From the NCBI RefSeq assembly GCF_003074135.1, contig NZ_PPDK01000001.1, forward strand, positions 2,542,001 through 2,606,000: DNA of 64,000 nt. The letters are read 5' to 3'. Both the position numbers and the translations under genes were made by a program. The notes under the pieces are model-generated. The model made no database searches. It was given only the letters and a program-made list of their open reading frames with translations, and was not told where the DNA came from. Of this stretch, positions 25,997 through 33,971 are shown piece after piece (position 1 is the first letter of the stretch; each line of letters opens with the position of its first letter). This DNA comes from Euzebya tangerina (lineage in GTDB: Bacteria > Actinomycetota > Nitriliruptoria > Euzebyales > Euzebyaceae).

Positions 25997-27147
25997 AGGT
26001 CGCGCTCGTCTGCCCCTACGACTGGAGCAAGCCGGGTGGGGTCAAGGCTCACGTTGCCAACCTGGCCGAGTACCTGATGGCCCGGCACGAGGTTCGCATC
26101 TTCGCCCCGACCAGCGGCCGGCTGGCGCAGGACGGCGTCGACGCGCTGGTCGAACACGTCGGCCGGCCCGTGCCGATCCGCTACAACTCCTCCGTGGCCC
26201 CGGTCGGCCTGGGGCCGCGGGTCATCTACCGGATGAAGCAGCGGCTCATGGAGTACGACCCGCACATCACCCACATCCACGAACCCCTGGCCCCGTGGGT
26301 GTCGATGGCCGCCACGGTTGCCGGGCCGATGCCGAAGATCGGGACGTTCCACGCCTGGTCCGACTCGGACCGGATCTACCGCCTGACGGCTCCCTTCATC
26401 CGCAAGATCGTGGCCGACCTGAAGGTCCGCGTCGCTGTCTCACCCTCGGCCCAGACCTACGCCAGCCAGGCCATCAAGGTGCCGGCGAGGTCCTTCGAGA
26501 TCCTGCCGAACGGGGTCGACGATGTGCGCTTCGCCAGTGCCGAGGCCATACCCCAGCTGGTCGATCCCGACCGTCCGCTGCTGCTCTTCGTGGGCCGCCT
26601 CGAACGCCGCAAGGGGCTCGAGACGCTGATCAAGGCCGTCTTGCGACTCCGTGCGGACGGACAACACCTGCGGCTGTGCGTCGTCGGTGAGGGACCCGAA
26701 CGCGAGCGTTGTCAGTCGCTGGTCCCGCCGTCCCTGCGCACCGAAGTGCTCTTCGTCGGCTCGGTCTCCCATGACGTGCTGCCTCGCTATCACGCCTCCG
26801 CCGACGTGTTCGTCTCGCCGGCGCACGGTGGTGAGTCCTTCGGCATCGTCCTGTTGGAGGGGATGGCCGCCGGTCTGCCCGTGGTGGCCAGCAGCATCCC
26901 GGGCTACCGCACCGTCATGACCGATGGCGTGCAGGGGCGGATGGTCCCGCCCGACGACGCCGTGAAGTTGGCCGAGGCGCTCCGCACACTGCTGGTCAAC
27001 CCCAAGCTGCGCGCCGCCATGGGCGCCGAGGGGCGTCGGACGGCGTCGGAGTTCTCCTGGTCCGTCGTCGGGGCCAAGGTCGAGGAGATGTACCACCGCG
27101 TGCATCGCAACTTCGTTGCGGAACAGTCGCAGCAACCCGATTCGTAA
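25993..27147 (+). CDS. pimA: Phosphatidylinositol alpha-mannosyltransferase
   Basis: A 384-residue GT4 (GT-B fold) glycosyltransferase that would transfer mannose from GDP-Man to phosphatidylinositol, the first committed step to PIM. Recognisable parts are CPYDWSKPGGVKAHV at the N-terminus, ITHIHEPLAP, GTFHAWSDSDRIYR, the GDP-binding FVGRLERRKGLETLI and the HGGESFGIVLLEGMAAG donor motif. These match mycobacterial PimA closely. ATG is chosen over the upstream frame opening because it overlaps the patA stop by four bases. Confidence 0.92.
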   Translation: MKVALVCPYDWSKPGGVKAHVANLAEYLMARHEVRIFAPTSGRLAQDGVDALVEHVGRPVPIRYNSSVAPVGLGPRVIYRMKQRLMEYDPHITHIHEPLAPWVSMAATVAGPMPKIGTFHAWSDSDRIYRLTAPFIRKIVADLKVRVAVSPSAQTYASQAIKVPARSFEILPNGVDDVRFASAEAIPQLVDPDRPLLLFVGRLERRKGLETLIKAVLRLRADGQHLRLCVVGEGPERERCQSLVPPSLRTEVLFVGSVSHDVLPRYHASADVFVSPAHGGESFGIVLLEGMAAGLPVVASSIPGYRTVMTDGVQGRMVPPDDAVKLAEALRTLLVNPKLRAAMGAEGRRTASEFSWSVVGAKVEEMYHRVHRNFVAEQSQQPDS

Positions 27148-27171
27148 GCGCCTGCGGCGGCCGAGGCCTCG

Positions 27172-27177
27172 TAGTCT
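27172..27177 (+). promoter_or_regulatory. Putative -10 box of the DUF3048 gene (leaderless)
   Basis: TAGTCT ends six bases before the ATG at 27184. This placement favours that ATG over the in-frame GTG at 27178. Confidence 0.4.
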
Positions 27178-27183
27178 GTGCCC

Positions 27184-28308
27184 ATGGTGACTGCTGCATC
27201 CAGATCGCTTCTTGCTGTCCTGCTCGTCCTGGCGCTGGCGGCTGCCGCCTGCACCGGTGACGAGCCGGAACCGGTCGTCGAGGCCACCCCGACTACGATC
27301 GAGGCGCCGACGCCGAGCCCCACACCGACGCCGACCCCCACACCGACGCCGACCCCCACACCGGAGCCGGTCATCTTCCCGCTGACCGGCGCGCCGGGCG
27401 AGGACGGTGACCGGGTCGGGCTGCCGGCACTTGGCATCAAGATCGACAACTCACCGGCCGCCCGACCACAGATCGGACTGGACCACGCCGACATCGTCTT
27501 CGAGGAGCTGGTCGAGGGAGGGCTGACCCGGTTCCTCGGCGTCTACCACTCCGTCGATCCAGACGAGGTCGGCCCGGTTCGATCAGGTCGCGACGTCGAC
27601 GCCGACCTCTTCCCGCCGTTCCTGGGAATCCTGGGCATCTCCGGCGCCGCCGGCCCCACCTACAGCGTGCTGTTCGGGGCCGGACTCCAGGTCTTCGAGG
27701 AGGGCCAGGCCGGCGGCGCCATCTACCGCGTCGACGACCGGGCGGCGCCACACAACTTGAACGCGATCGCTCGGCAGCTTTGGGATGCCGGCTCTGATGC
27801 CCCCTCCGCCATCCAGCCCTGGCCGATCGACGCCAAGCGCCCCGAGGGCGGCGTGGCCACCCCTGCGGTGGAGGCACGGTTCTCCGACGACGCCGCCCAC
27901 TCCTGGGCCTGGCGACCGGCCGACGGGGTGTTCGAGCGAGGCCAGAACGGCACCCGCCACCTCACGGCGGACGGAACGCAGGTGTCGGCGGCCAACGTCG
28001 TCTACGCCAGCGTCGGTGTGGGCTCGGGTGGGGGCGTCGACGTCAACAACTCCGGCACCGTCTCGGTGCGGGTGATCGGCGAGGGTTCGGCCGTGTTCCT
28101 CCGCGACGGCCAGCTGTTCGAGGGGTCGTGGCGCAAGACGTCCCGTGAGGCCCAGTTCGAGTGGCTGGACGAGGCCGGGGAACCCTTCCCACTGGCCCCG
28201 GGGCAGACCTGGGTCGAGCTGCAGCCGACCCGATTCGAGGTCGACGGCGCGCCCGAAGGGCCGGTCAGCGCGGATGCACCACGCCCCACTCCATCGCCGG
28301 ACGAGTGA
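27184..28308 (+). CDS. DUF3048 domain lipoprotein (YerB-like)
   Basis: A 374-residue exported protein: signal peptide with a Cys after AAAA (likely lipidated), a Thr/Pro repeat linker (about 45-65, PTPTPT) that would span the wall, then the DUF3048 domain (GIKIDNSPAARPQIGLDHADIV, VYHSVDPDEVGPVRSGR). YerB-type proteins are conserved in Gram-positives, but their function is not known. The linker is coded by two near-identical 18-bp units, so its length may vary between strains. A good hairpin follows the stop. Confidence 0.85.
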   Translation: MVTAASRSLLAVLLVLALAAAACTGDEPEPVVEATPTTIEAPTPSPTPTPTPTPTPTPTPEPVIFPLTGAPGEDGDRVGLPALGIKIDNSPAARPQIGLDHADIVFEELVEGGLTRFLGVYHSVDPDEVGPVRSGRDVDADLFPPFLGILGISGAAGPTYSVLFGAGLQVFEEGQAGGAIYRVDDRAAPHNLNAIARQLWDAGSDAPSAIQPWPIDAKRPEGGVATPAVEARFSDDAAHSWAWRPADGVFERGQNGTRHLTADGTQVSAANVVYASVGVGSGGGVDVNNSGTVSVRVIGEGSAVFLRDGQLFEGSWRKTSREAQFEWLDEAGEPFPLAPGQTWVELQPTRFEVDGAPEGPVSADAPRPTPSPDE

Positions 28309-28340
28309 CCGCCGAACGAGTGACCGCCCGGTTCGTGGTC

Positions 28341-28366
28341 CCGATCCGGCGCCCGGGCCGGATTGG
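28341..28366 (+). terminator. Terminator hairpin after the DUF3048 gene
   Basis: Ten-base arms (28341-28350 and 28357-28366) pair with a single G-U, around a six-base loop GCCCGG, 33 bases after the stop. No T tract follows, as is common in actinobacteria. Confidence 0.6.
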
Positions 28367-28395
28367 CCGTCGTGAGTGGCCCCAGGACGGCTGGG

Positions 28396-28401
28396 TACGC
28401 T
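28396..28401 (+). promoter_or_regulatory. Putative -10 box of pdxS (leaderless)
   Basis: TACGCT ends seven bases before the pdxS ATG at 28409; no Shine-Dalgarno lies between. Confidence 0.4.
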
Positions 28402-28408
28402 TGCTGGC

Positions 28409-29332
28409 ATGAGCGAGACCACACCTCAGACATCACCGTCGCCTGCACCGGGCACGACGGGGACCAGCCGGGTGAAGCGCGGACTGGCCGACATGCTCAA
28501 GGGCGGCGTCATCATGGACGTCATCAACCCCGAGCAGGCCAAGATCGCCGAGGACGCCGGCGCTGTTGCGGTCATGGCCCTCGAACGGGTCCCCGCAGAC
28601 ATCCGGGTCGAAGGCGGTGTTGCCCGCATGAGCGACCCCGACATGATCGACGGGATCATCGACGCCGTCTCGATCCCGGTGATGGCCAAGGCCCGCATCG
28701 GGCACTTCGTCGAGGCACAGGTCCTGCAGTCGCTCGGTGTCGACTACGTCGATGAGTCCGAGGTGCTGACCCCGGCCGATGAAGCCCACCACATCAACAA
28801 GCACGAGTTCACCGTCCCGTTCGTCTGTGGGGCCACGAACCTCGGCGAGGCCCTTCGACGGATCGCCGAGGGAGCCGCCATGATCCGCTCCAAGGGTGAG
28901 GCCGGTACCGGCAACGTGGTCGAGGCCACGCGGCACATGCGGTCGATCACCAGCGCCGTTCGCCGGCTCACGCGCCTCAGCCCGGAGGAGCTCTACGCCG
29001 AGGCCAAGGAGCTGCAGGCTCCCCTCGACCTGGTCCACGAGGTCGCCGAGACCGGACGGCTTCCCGTCGTGCTCTTCACGGCCGGCGGCATCGCAACCCC
29101 AGCGGATGCCGGGATGATGATGCAGCTCGGGGCTGACGGCGTCTTCGTCGGCTCGGGCATCTTCAAGTCAGGTAATCCGTCCGAACGCGCCAAGGCCATC
29201 GTGCAGGCCACGACGTACTCGCGCGACCCGGACGTCATCGCCAAGGTGTCGCGGGGGCTCGGAGAGGCGATGGTCGGCATCAACATCGACACCCTGCCGG
29301 AGTCGGAGAAGCTGGCCCACCGCGGCTGGTAG
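28409..29332 (+). CDS. pdxS: Pyridoxal 5'-phosphate synthase, synthase subunit
   Basis: PdxS (307 residues) is a (beta/alpha)8 enzyme that builds PLP from ribose-5-phosphate, glyceraldehyde-3-phosphate and ammonia. Asp37 (VIMDVIN), the Schiff-base Lys94 (VMAKARIGH) and the second Lys162 ([10 protein letters not shown]) are all present, so the enzyme should be active. The C-terminal half has [12 protein letters not shown]. The amidotransferase partner pdxT lies 0.6 kb downstream, separated by one gene on the opposite strand. Confidence 0.96.
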   Translation: MSETTPQTSPSPAPGTTGTSRVKRGLADMLKGGVIMDVINPEQAKIAEDAGAVAVMALERVPADIRVEGGVARMSDPDMIDGIIDAVSIPVMAKARIGHFVEAQVLQSLGVDYVDESEVLTPADEAHHINKHEFTVPFVCGATNLGEALRRIAEGAAMIRSKGEAGTGNVVEATRHMRSITSAVRRLTRLSPEELYAEAKELQAPLDLVHEVAETGRLPVVLFTAGGIATPADAGMMMQLGADGVFVGSGIFKSGNPSERAKAIVQATTYSRDPDVIAKVSRGLGEAMVGINIDTLPESEKLAHRGW

Positions 29333-29359
29333 CGGGCAGGCTGGCCGCTTCAGACCGGC

Positions 29360-29851
29360 TCAGGCCGCGCCCGAGAGCTGGCCGGCCAGCAGCATCAGCG
29401 TCAGACCCAGGAGGATCGCCCACGGCAGCGTGGAGCGGCCGACCGAGATCGACTCGATCGAACCCTCGATGGGCTTGCCCTTGCGCTGCGCCAGCTTCAG
29501 GACCGCGTCAGTGCCCTCCGCAGCCGTCATCTGGATGTTGGGTGCCTCGGCAATCCTCAGGACCGGGTTGATCCGCCACCAGGCGCTGTCGGGCATGATG
29601 ACCGACTCCACCTGTGACCAGGTGAACTCGCGTGGGGAGCCGATGCCCTGCCGCTCGTGCAGCCCCGCTGCCGTCACGGTGAGCTGCCAGCTCCACTCCC
29701 GTGCCGTCTGCAACCCGATGATGGCCGGGTACACGAGCACCCCGAAGCGATCGACCTCCCCCGTGCTGGCCGCCCACGCGATGATCAGACCGAGGGAGAG
29801 GATCGACAGGATCTTGATCGGCTGCGGGCGGGAGACGGTCAGCGTCTTCAT
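29360..29851 (-). CDS. Small membrane protein with a PH-like domain, unknown
   Basis: The 163-residue product starts at ATG 29849-29851. It has two N-terminal hydrophobic segments (about 12-28 and 38-46), a soluble middle part (WQLTVTAAGLHERQGIG, FTWSQVESVIMP) that looks like a bacterial PH domain, and a C-terminal membrane helix. Its function is not known. A longer frame to 30778 on this strand runs antisense to pdxT and is not credible. The gene lies between pdxS and pdxT on the opposite strand, sharing a 69-base divergent spacer with pdxT. Confidence 0.7.
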   Translation of the reverse strand: MKTLTVSRPQPIKILSILSLGLIIAWAASTGEVDRFGVLVYPAIIGLQTAREWSWQLTVTAAGLHERQGIGSPREFTWSQVESVIMPDSAWWRINPVLRIAEAPNIQMTAAEGTDAVLKLAQRKGKPIEGSIESISVGRSTLPWAILLGLTLMLLAGQLSGAA

Positions 29852-29860
29852 CGGACCGGC

Positions 29861-29866
29861 AGCATA
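29861..29866 (-). promoter_or_regulatory. Putative -10 box of the PH-like membrane protein gene (leaderless)
   Basis: TATGCT on the minus strand ends nine bases before the ATG at 29851. Confidence 0.4.
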
Positions 29867-29907
29867 ATGCCCCGAGGCGCCAGCGTGTCCCCGACGAGCG
29901 GTGCGTT

Positions 29908-29913
29908 TACCCT
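29908..29913 (+). promoter_or_regulatory. Putative -10 box of pdxT (leaderless)
   Basis: TACCCT ends seven bases before the GTG start of pdxT and no Shine-Dalgarno is present. Confidence 0.45.
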
Positions 29914-29920
29914 GCCGCGG

Positions 29921-30508
29921 GTGACGACCATCGGCGTGCTGGGCCTGCAGGGGGACGTGGCCGAGCATCTCGCCATCCTGGACCGGTGCGGTGCGGAGGG
30001 GGTGTCGGTCAAGCACGCCCACCAGTTCGCCGAGGTGGATGGGCTGATCATCCCCGGTGGAGAGTCCACGACGATCGGGAAGCTGCTGGCGCGGTTCGAG
30101 CTGCTGGAGCCGCTGACGGCAGCCATCGCCGACGGTCTCGGGGTCTTCGGGACGTGCGCCGGCGCGATCCTGCTCGCCCGCGAGGCGCTCCACCACGACG
30201 GCACCGTCTCCGAGCAGCACCTGCTCGGCGCCATGGACACCACGGTCCGACGCAACGCCTTCGGCCGGCAGGTCGACAGCTTCGAGGCCGACCTCCACGT
30301 GGAGGGCATCGACGGCGGTCCCATCCACGCCGTGTTCATCCGGGCCCCGATCATCGAGCGTGCCGGCCCCGACGTGGAGGTCCTGGCCTGCGTCGGCGAT
30401 ACCATCGTCGTCTGCCGACAGGGACCACTGCTGGCAAGTTCGTTCCATCCCGAGCTGACCGATGACCCCCGGCTCCACCAGGAGTTCATCGGAATGGTCA
30501 GTAGCTAG
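29921..30508 (+). CDS. pdxT: Pyridoxal 5'-phosphate synthase, glutaminase subunit
   Basis: PdxT (195 residues) is the class I glutamine amidotransferase that feeds ammonia to PdxS. The catalytic triad is visible: Cys79 in GTCAGAILLA, His176 and Glu178 in SSFHPELT, and the glutamine site GGESTTIGKL at 46-55. The GTG start is chosen because the family begins with TIGVLGLQGD and a TACCCT box lies seven bases upstream; longer frames add unrelated residues. Confidence 0.95.
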   Translation: MTTIGVLGLQGDVAEHLAILDRCGAEGVSVKHAHQFAEVDGLIIPGGESTTIGKLLARFELLEPLTAAIADGLGVFGTCAGAILLAREALHHDGTVSEQHLLGAMDTTVRRNAFGRQVDSFEADLHVEGIDGGPIHAVFIRAPIIERAGPDVEVLACVGDTIVVCRQGPLLASSFHPELTDDPRLHQEFIGMVSS

Positions 30509-30551
30509 CAGCCGGTCTCCGGGCAGCGACAGGACAGACGAAGGGAGAGCC

Positions 30552-31304
30552 ATGTCAGGCCACAGCAAATGGGCGACCATCAAGCGGAAGAAGGGCGCCA
30601 ACGATGCCAAGCGCGGAAAGCTGTTCGCGCGGCTCATCAAGGCGATCGAGGCGGCAGCGCGGGACGGCGGTGCCGACCCGGACATGAACCCCACGCTGGC
30701 CACCATGGTGCAGAAGGCCAAGGACGCCTCCGTGCCCAAGGACAACATCCAGCGCGCGCTCGATCGCGCCGCCGGCAAGGAGGGTGGGGGTGCCGACTGG
30801 GAGACCGTCTACTACGAGGGCTATGCGCCCGGTGGGGTGGCGCTGTACGTCCAGTGCCTCACCGACAACCGCAACCGTGCCGCGGCCGACGTGCGCAGCG
30901 CGTTCACCAAGCACGGCGGCTCGCTGGCCGAGCCGGGTGCGGTCAACTACCTCTTCACCCGGACCGGGGTCATCGAGGTCCCCGCTGACGGCGTTGAGGA
31001 GGACGACCTGCTGATGGCCGGTCTGGATGCCGGTCTGGAGGACGTCACCTCCGACGGCGAGACCTTCACGGCCACCTGCCAGCCCGAGGATGTCATCCAG
31101 CTGCGCAAGGCCCTGGAGGAGGCGGGGATCACCGTCGCCTCCTCCGACTCGACCATGCTGCCCTCCGTGCAGGTGCCGCTGACCGACGAGGAGTCCGCGA
31201 AGAAGGTCCTGCGCCTCATCGATGCGCTCGAGGACGCCGACGACGTCCAGGACATCTACGCCAACTACGACATCTCCGACGACATCCTGGAGGCCGTCGC
31301 GTAG
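30552..31304 (+). CDS. yebC: YebC/PmpR family protein
   Basis: A 250-residue YebC/TACO1 family protein starting with the invariant SGHSKWATIKRKKGANDAKRG. It has the standard three-domain length and ends in YANYDISDDILE. Family members bind DNA or ribosomes; recent work on relatives points to relief of ribosome stalling at proline stretches, and older work to transcriptional regulation. ATG follows GAAGGGAGAG. It lies between pdxT and ruvC, as in mycobacteria. Confidence 0.95.
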   Translation: MSGHSKWATIKRKKGANDAKRGKLFARLIKAIEAAARDGGADPDMNPTLATMVQKAKDASVPKDNIQRALDRAAGKEGGGADWETVYYEGYAPGGVALYVQCLTDNRNRAAADVRSAFTKHGGSLAEPGAVNYLFTRTGVIEVPADGVEEDDLLMAGLDAGLEDVTSDGETFTATCQPEDVIQLRKALEEAGITVASSDSTMLPSVQVPLTDEESAKKVLRLIDALEDADDVQDIYANYDISDDILEAVA

Positions 31305-31354
31305 GAGCGACGGACCGACCGACCGGCCTCCTCGGGCGACCGTCGAGTGCCTGC

Positions 31355-31360
31355 TACCGT
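31355..31360 (+). promoter_or_regulatory. Putative -10 box of the ruvCAB operon (leaderless)
   Basis: TACCGT ends eight bases before the ruvC ATG. Confidence 0.4.
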
Positions 31361-31368
31361 GCGTACAC

Positions 31369-32013
31369 ATGTTCGAGCATCGAGTGCTTGGCGTCGACCC
31401 GGGCCTGTCCCGGTGTGGCATCGCGATCCTCGACGGTCCGGGCCACCGCGCCACCGTCGTCGACTCGGAGGTGGTGAGGACCCCTGCCGACATGGCCCTC
31501 GGGGGTCGGCTCCACGCCATCCACGCTCGCCTGCGGGCGCTGGTCACCGCGCACCGGCCCGCCTCGATGGCCGTCGAACGGGTCTTCATCAACGCGCAGG
31601 CCCGAACAGGGACCGGGGCCATGCAGGTCGTCGGGCTGGTCCACCTGCTGGCTGCGGACGCCGACCTTCCCGTCGCCGAGTACACCCCCAGCCAAGTCAA
31701 GGCCGCCGTCACGGGGGTCGGAGATGCCGACAAGGACCAGGTGACCTTCATGGTCCAGCGTCTGCTCACCCTCGACGTCGCCCCGACGCCCGCCGATCGA
31801 GCCGACGCCATGGCCGTCGGGCTCTGCCACCTCCAGCAACCTGGGTTTGGTCGCCGCAGACGCTCCGGCGGCCAGGGTCGAGCCGGCGACCAGGCGACGA
31901 CCACGGGGATGTCCTCTCGCCTGGCGGAGGCGTTGGCCGCCGCCGGTCCCGGCTTGACGGCCGTCGATCCAGCTCGTCCGCGTCCCACGCCGTCGAAGGG
32001 AACCGGGCAGTGA
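31369..32013 (+). CDS. ruvC: Holliday junction resolvase RuvC
   Basis: RuvC (214 residues) resolves Holliday junctions after RuvAB branch migration. The acidic active site is present: Asp10 (GVDPG), Glu70 (AVERVF) and Asp143/Asp146 (ADRADAMAVGLCH). The core ends near residue 160; the remaining 54 residues are an Arg/Gly/Pro-rich tail not seen in standard RuvC. The ATG lies eight bases after TACCGT. The stop overlaps a GTG that opens a tiny ORF (GTGA). Confidence 0.93.
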   Translation: MFEHRVLGVDPGLSRCGIAILDGPGHRATVVDSEVVRTPADMALGGRLHAIHARLRALVTAHRPASMAVERVFINAQARTGTGAMQVVGLVHLLAADADLPVAEYTPSQVKAAVTGVGDADKDQVTFMVQRLLTLDVAPTPADRADAMAVGLCHLQQPGFGRRRRSGGQGRAGDQATTTGMSSRLAEALAAAGPGLTAVDPARPRPTPSKGTGQ

Positions 32014-32120
32014 GGTCTCCTCGCCGGGTGCGCCGACGCATGCGTGACCTCACCCGCCAGGGCCGGGTCAACTCACGCATGCGGTCCCACGACCGGCACA
32101 CGGGGACGGCCGTCGGATGA
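32010..32120 (+). CDS. Arg-rich 36-residue ORF linking ruvC and ruvA
   Basis: A GTG overlapping the ruvC stop (GTGA) opens 36 codons whose stop overlaps the ruvA ATG (ATGA). The predicted peptide is very basic (starts RSPRRVRRRMRDLTRQGR) and similar to nothing I know. Without it a 103-base untranslated gap would lie between ruvC and ruvA. It may be a coupling ORF whose translation delivers ribosomes to ruvA, or a real small nucleic-acid-binding peptide. An 11-base inverted repeat lies inside it. Confidence 0.5.
   Translation: MRSPRRVRRRMRDLTRQGRVNSRMRSHDRHTGTAVG
32037..32083. repeat. Inverted repeat between ruvC and ruvA
   Basis: CGCATGCGTGA (32037-32047) and TCACGCATGCG (32073-32083) are perfect inverse copies separated by 25 bases. 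As RNA they form an 11-base-pair hairpin; as DNA they could be an operator half-site pair. The left arm also contains the self-complementary CGCATGCG. Confidence 0.75.
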
Positions 32121-32707
32121 TCGCCATGCTCCGGGGCGTGGTGGCCCACCTCAGCCCGGGCGAGACCATCATCGACGTGGCCGGCGTCGGGTACCGCGTC
32201 CGGGTGCCGACGGGCGCTCGCCTGGCCGGCCTGGGGGAGGAGATCACGCTGCACACCCACCAGGTCGTCCGCGAGGACGCGCTGGATCTGTACGGCTTCG
32301 TCTCGGCCGACGAGCGAGACCTGTTCTCGACCATGCTCGGGGTCTCCGGCGTCGGACCCAAGATCGCGCTGTCCGGCATCGACACGTTGGGTGCTTCCGG
32401 CCTGCGCACCGCGGTGGTGGCCGACGACGTCACGGCGTTGACGGCCATCCCCGGGGTGGGCAAGAAGGGTGCGCAGCGGCTGGTACTCGAGCTGCGGAGC
32501 AAGGTCGGGGCGCTCCCCGAGTCCTCGACGGCCGACCTGCCCGGCGGCGCACCCGAGGCCGAGGACCCACGGACGGAGGCCCGGCAGGCTCTGGGCGCGC
32601 TCGGGTACGGCGCCGGCGAGGTGGAGCACGCCCTGCGCGGCCTGCCGACCGATGTCGAGGCGGAGGAGCTCATCCGGCTGGCGCTCCGCGGGCTGGCGAC
32701 CACATGA
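32117..32707 (+). CDS. ruvA: Holliday junction branch migration protein RuvA
   Basis: RuvA (196 residues) forms the tetrameric platform that holds the four-way junction and loads RuvB. The OB-fold N-terminal domain (MIAMLRGVVAHLSP, VAGVGYRV) is followed by the two helix-hairpin-helix motifs (LGVSGVGPKIALSG and AIPGVGKKGAQRLVLEL) and a C-terminal RuvB-contacting domain (EARQALGALGYGAGEVEHAL). Both ends overlap tiny ORFs by four bases. Confidence 0.95.
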   Translation: MIAMLRGVVAHLSPGETIIDVAGVGYRVRVPTGARLAGLGEEITLHTHQVVREDALDLYGFVSADERDLFSTMLGVSGVGPKIALSGIDTLGASGLRTAVVADDVTALTAIPGVGKKGAQRLVLELRSKVGALPESSTADLPGGAPEAEDPRTEARQALGALGYGAGEVEHALRGLPTDVEAEELIRLALRGLATT

Positions 32708-32778
32708 GCTCGCGCAGTCGGCTGCGAATCCCCCCGGCTCGGAAGCCGACGGCTCGGCGTGGGCGTGAGACCGCATGA
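32704..32778 (+). CDS. Arg-rich 24-residue ORF linking ruvA and ruvB
   Basis: An ATG overlapping the ruvA stop (ATGA) opens 24 codons whose stop overlaps the ruvB ATG (ATGA). The peptide contains eight Arg and no acidic residue except one Glu ([18 protein letters not shown]). It mirrors the larger ORF between ruvC and ruvA in composition and in its double four-base overlap. Coupling ORF or microprotein cannot be decided from sequence. Confidence 0.5.
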   Translation: MSSRSRLRIPPARKPTARRGRETA

Positions 32779-33818
32779 GCGACAGCGCCCACGACCCGCT
32801 GATCGACCCGGCGCCGATGGAGGACGACGTCGACATCGATGCCTCGCTGCGCCCGCGCCAGCTCAGCGAGTTCGTGGGCCAGCCGACGCTCAAGAGCCAG
32901 CTCGAGCTGATCCTGGAAGGCGCCCGGCGCCGCGGGTCGGCCGTGGACCACCTGCTGTTCAGTGGGCCGCCGGGGCTGGGGAAGACGTCGTTGGCCCACA
33001 TCGTCGCCGTGGAGATGAATGCCGCCCTTCGTGCCACCAGCGGGCCGGCCCTCGAACGTCCCGGTGACCTGGCGGCGATCCTGACCAACCTGGAGCAGGG
33101 CGATGTGCTGTTCCTGGATGAGATCCACCGGCTGCCCCGCGCTGTCGAGGAGATCCTCTACCCGGCGATGGAGGACTTCGTCCTGGACATCGTCGTGGGC
33201 AAGGGGCCGGCCGCCAAGGCCTTCCGGCTGCCGCTGCCGGCCTTCACGTTGGTCGGGGCCACCACCCGGACGGGACTGCTGACCGGGCCGCTCCGAGATC
33301 GCTTCGGGTTCGCCACCCGGATGGAGTTCTACTCGGCGGAGGACCTGCGGCAGATCGTCACCCGATCGGCTGGGGTGCTCGGGGTGCCGATCGACGATGG
33401 CGGTGCCCTCGAGATCGCCCTCCGGAGCCGCGGGACACCGCGCATCGCCAACCGGCTGCTCAAGCGGGTCAGGGACTTCGCGGAGGTTCGCAGCGACGGT
33501 CGGGTGACGGGTGCGGTCGCCGGCTCGGCACTCGAGCTGTTCGAGGTGGACCAGGCCGGCCTGGACAAGCTGGACCGGATGGTCCTCACCCGACTGTGCC
33601 AGGACTTCGGCGGCGGCCCGGTCGGCCTCGGGACGTTGGCGGTTGCGGTGGGGGAGCAGCCTGACACCGTCGAGGACGTGGTCGAGCCGTTCCTCATCCA
33701 GCGGGGCCTGTTGGCACGAACCCCCCGAGGTCGTGTGGCGACGGCCAAGGCCTACGACCACCTGGACCTGCCGTTCGACCCGACCCGAGACGAACCCCCC
33801 ACGCTGTTCGGCAGCTGA
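32775..33818 (+). CDS. ruvB: Holliday junction helicase RuvB
   Basis: RuvB (347 residues) is the AAA+ motor for branch migration. Walker A GPPGLGKT is at 64-71 and Walker B LFLDEIH at 112-118. The sensor 1 segment ([19 protein letters not shown]) with the arginine finger region, sensor 2 ([18 protein letters not shown]) and the C-terminal winged helix ([17 protein letters not shown]) are complete. Its end is marked by a long terminator. Confidence 0.97.
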   Translation: MSDSAHDPLIDPAPMEDDVDIDASLRPRQLSEFVGQPTLKSQLELILEGARRRGSAVDHLLFSGPPGLGKTSLAHIVAVEMNAALRATSGPALERPGDLAAILTNLEQGDVLFLDEIHRLPRAVEEILYPAMEDFVLDIVVGKGPAAKAFRLPLPAFTLVGATTRTGLLTGPLRDRFGFATRMEFYSAEDLRQIVTRSAGVLGVPIDDGGALEIALRSRGTPRIANRLLKRVRDFAEVRSDGRVTGAVAGSALELFEVDQAGLDKLDRMVLTRLCQDFGGGPVGLGTLAVAVGEQPDTVEDVVEPFLIQRGLLARTPRGRVATAKAYDHLDLPFDPTRDEPPTLFGS

Positions 33819-33828
33819 CCAGGTCCTG

Positions 33829-33871
33829 GTGGGTGGACTTCCCACGCCTGCGCGTGGAGAAGTCCACCCAC
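33829..33871 (+). terminator. Strong terminator of the ruvCAB operon
   Basis: The arm GTGGGTGGACTTC-CCACGC (33829-33847) pairs with GCGTGG-(A)-GAAGTCCACCCAC (33852-33871) around loop CTGC. That gives 19 base pairs with one bulged A, starting ten bases after the ruvB stop. There is no T run. Confidence 0.85.
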
Positions 33872-33930
33872 ACTCGACCGAGCTGCGCGTCCAGGGCTCC
33901 CACCCGCAAGCCCATGCCGGACTCCGCTGC

Positions 33931-33936
33931 TACCGT
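33931..33936 (+). promoter_or_regulatory. Possible -10 box of yajC
   Basis: TACCGT lies 35 bases before the yajC ATG, giving a leader of about 28 bases. No clear Shine-Dalgarno follows, so the assignment is tentative. Confidence 0.3.
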
Positions 33937-33971
33937 GGCCCGCCCCACCCCTCATCAGGCGTACTTCACCC

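Noticed and set aside
29360-30778. A 472-codon open frame on the minus strand covering pdxT
   Set aside because: Only its last 164 codons (from ATG 29851) look like a protein with membrane helices. The rest is antisense to the clear pdxT gene and has the composition of a shadow frame in GC-rich DNA.
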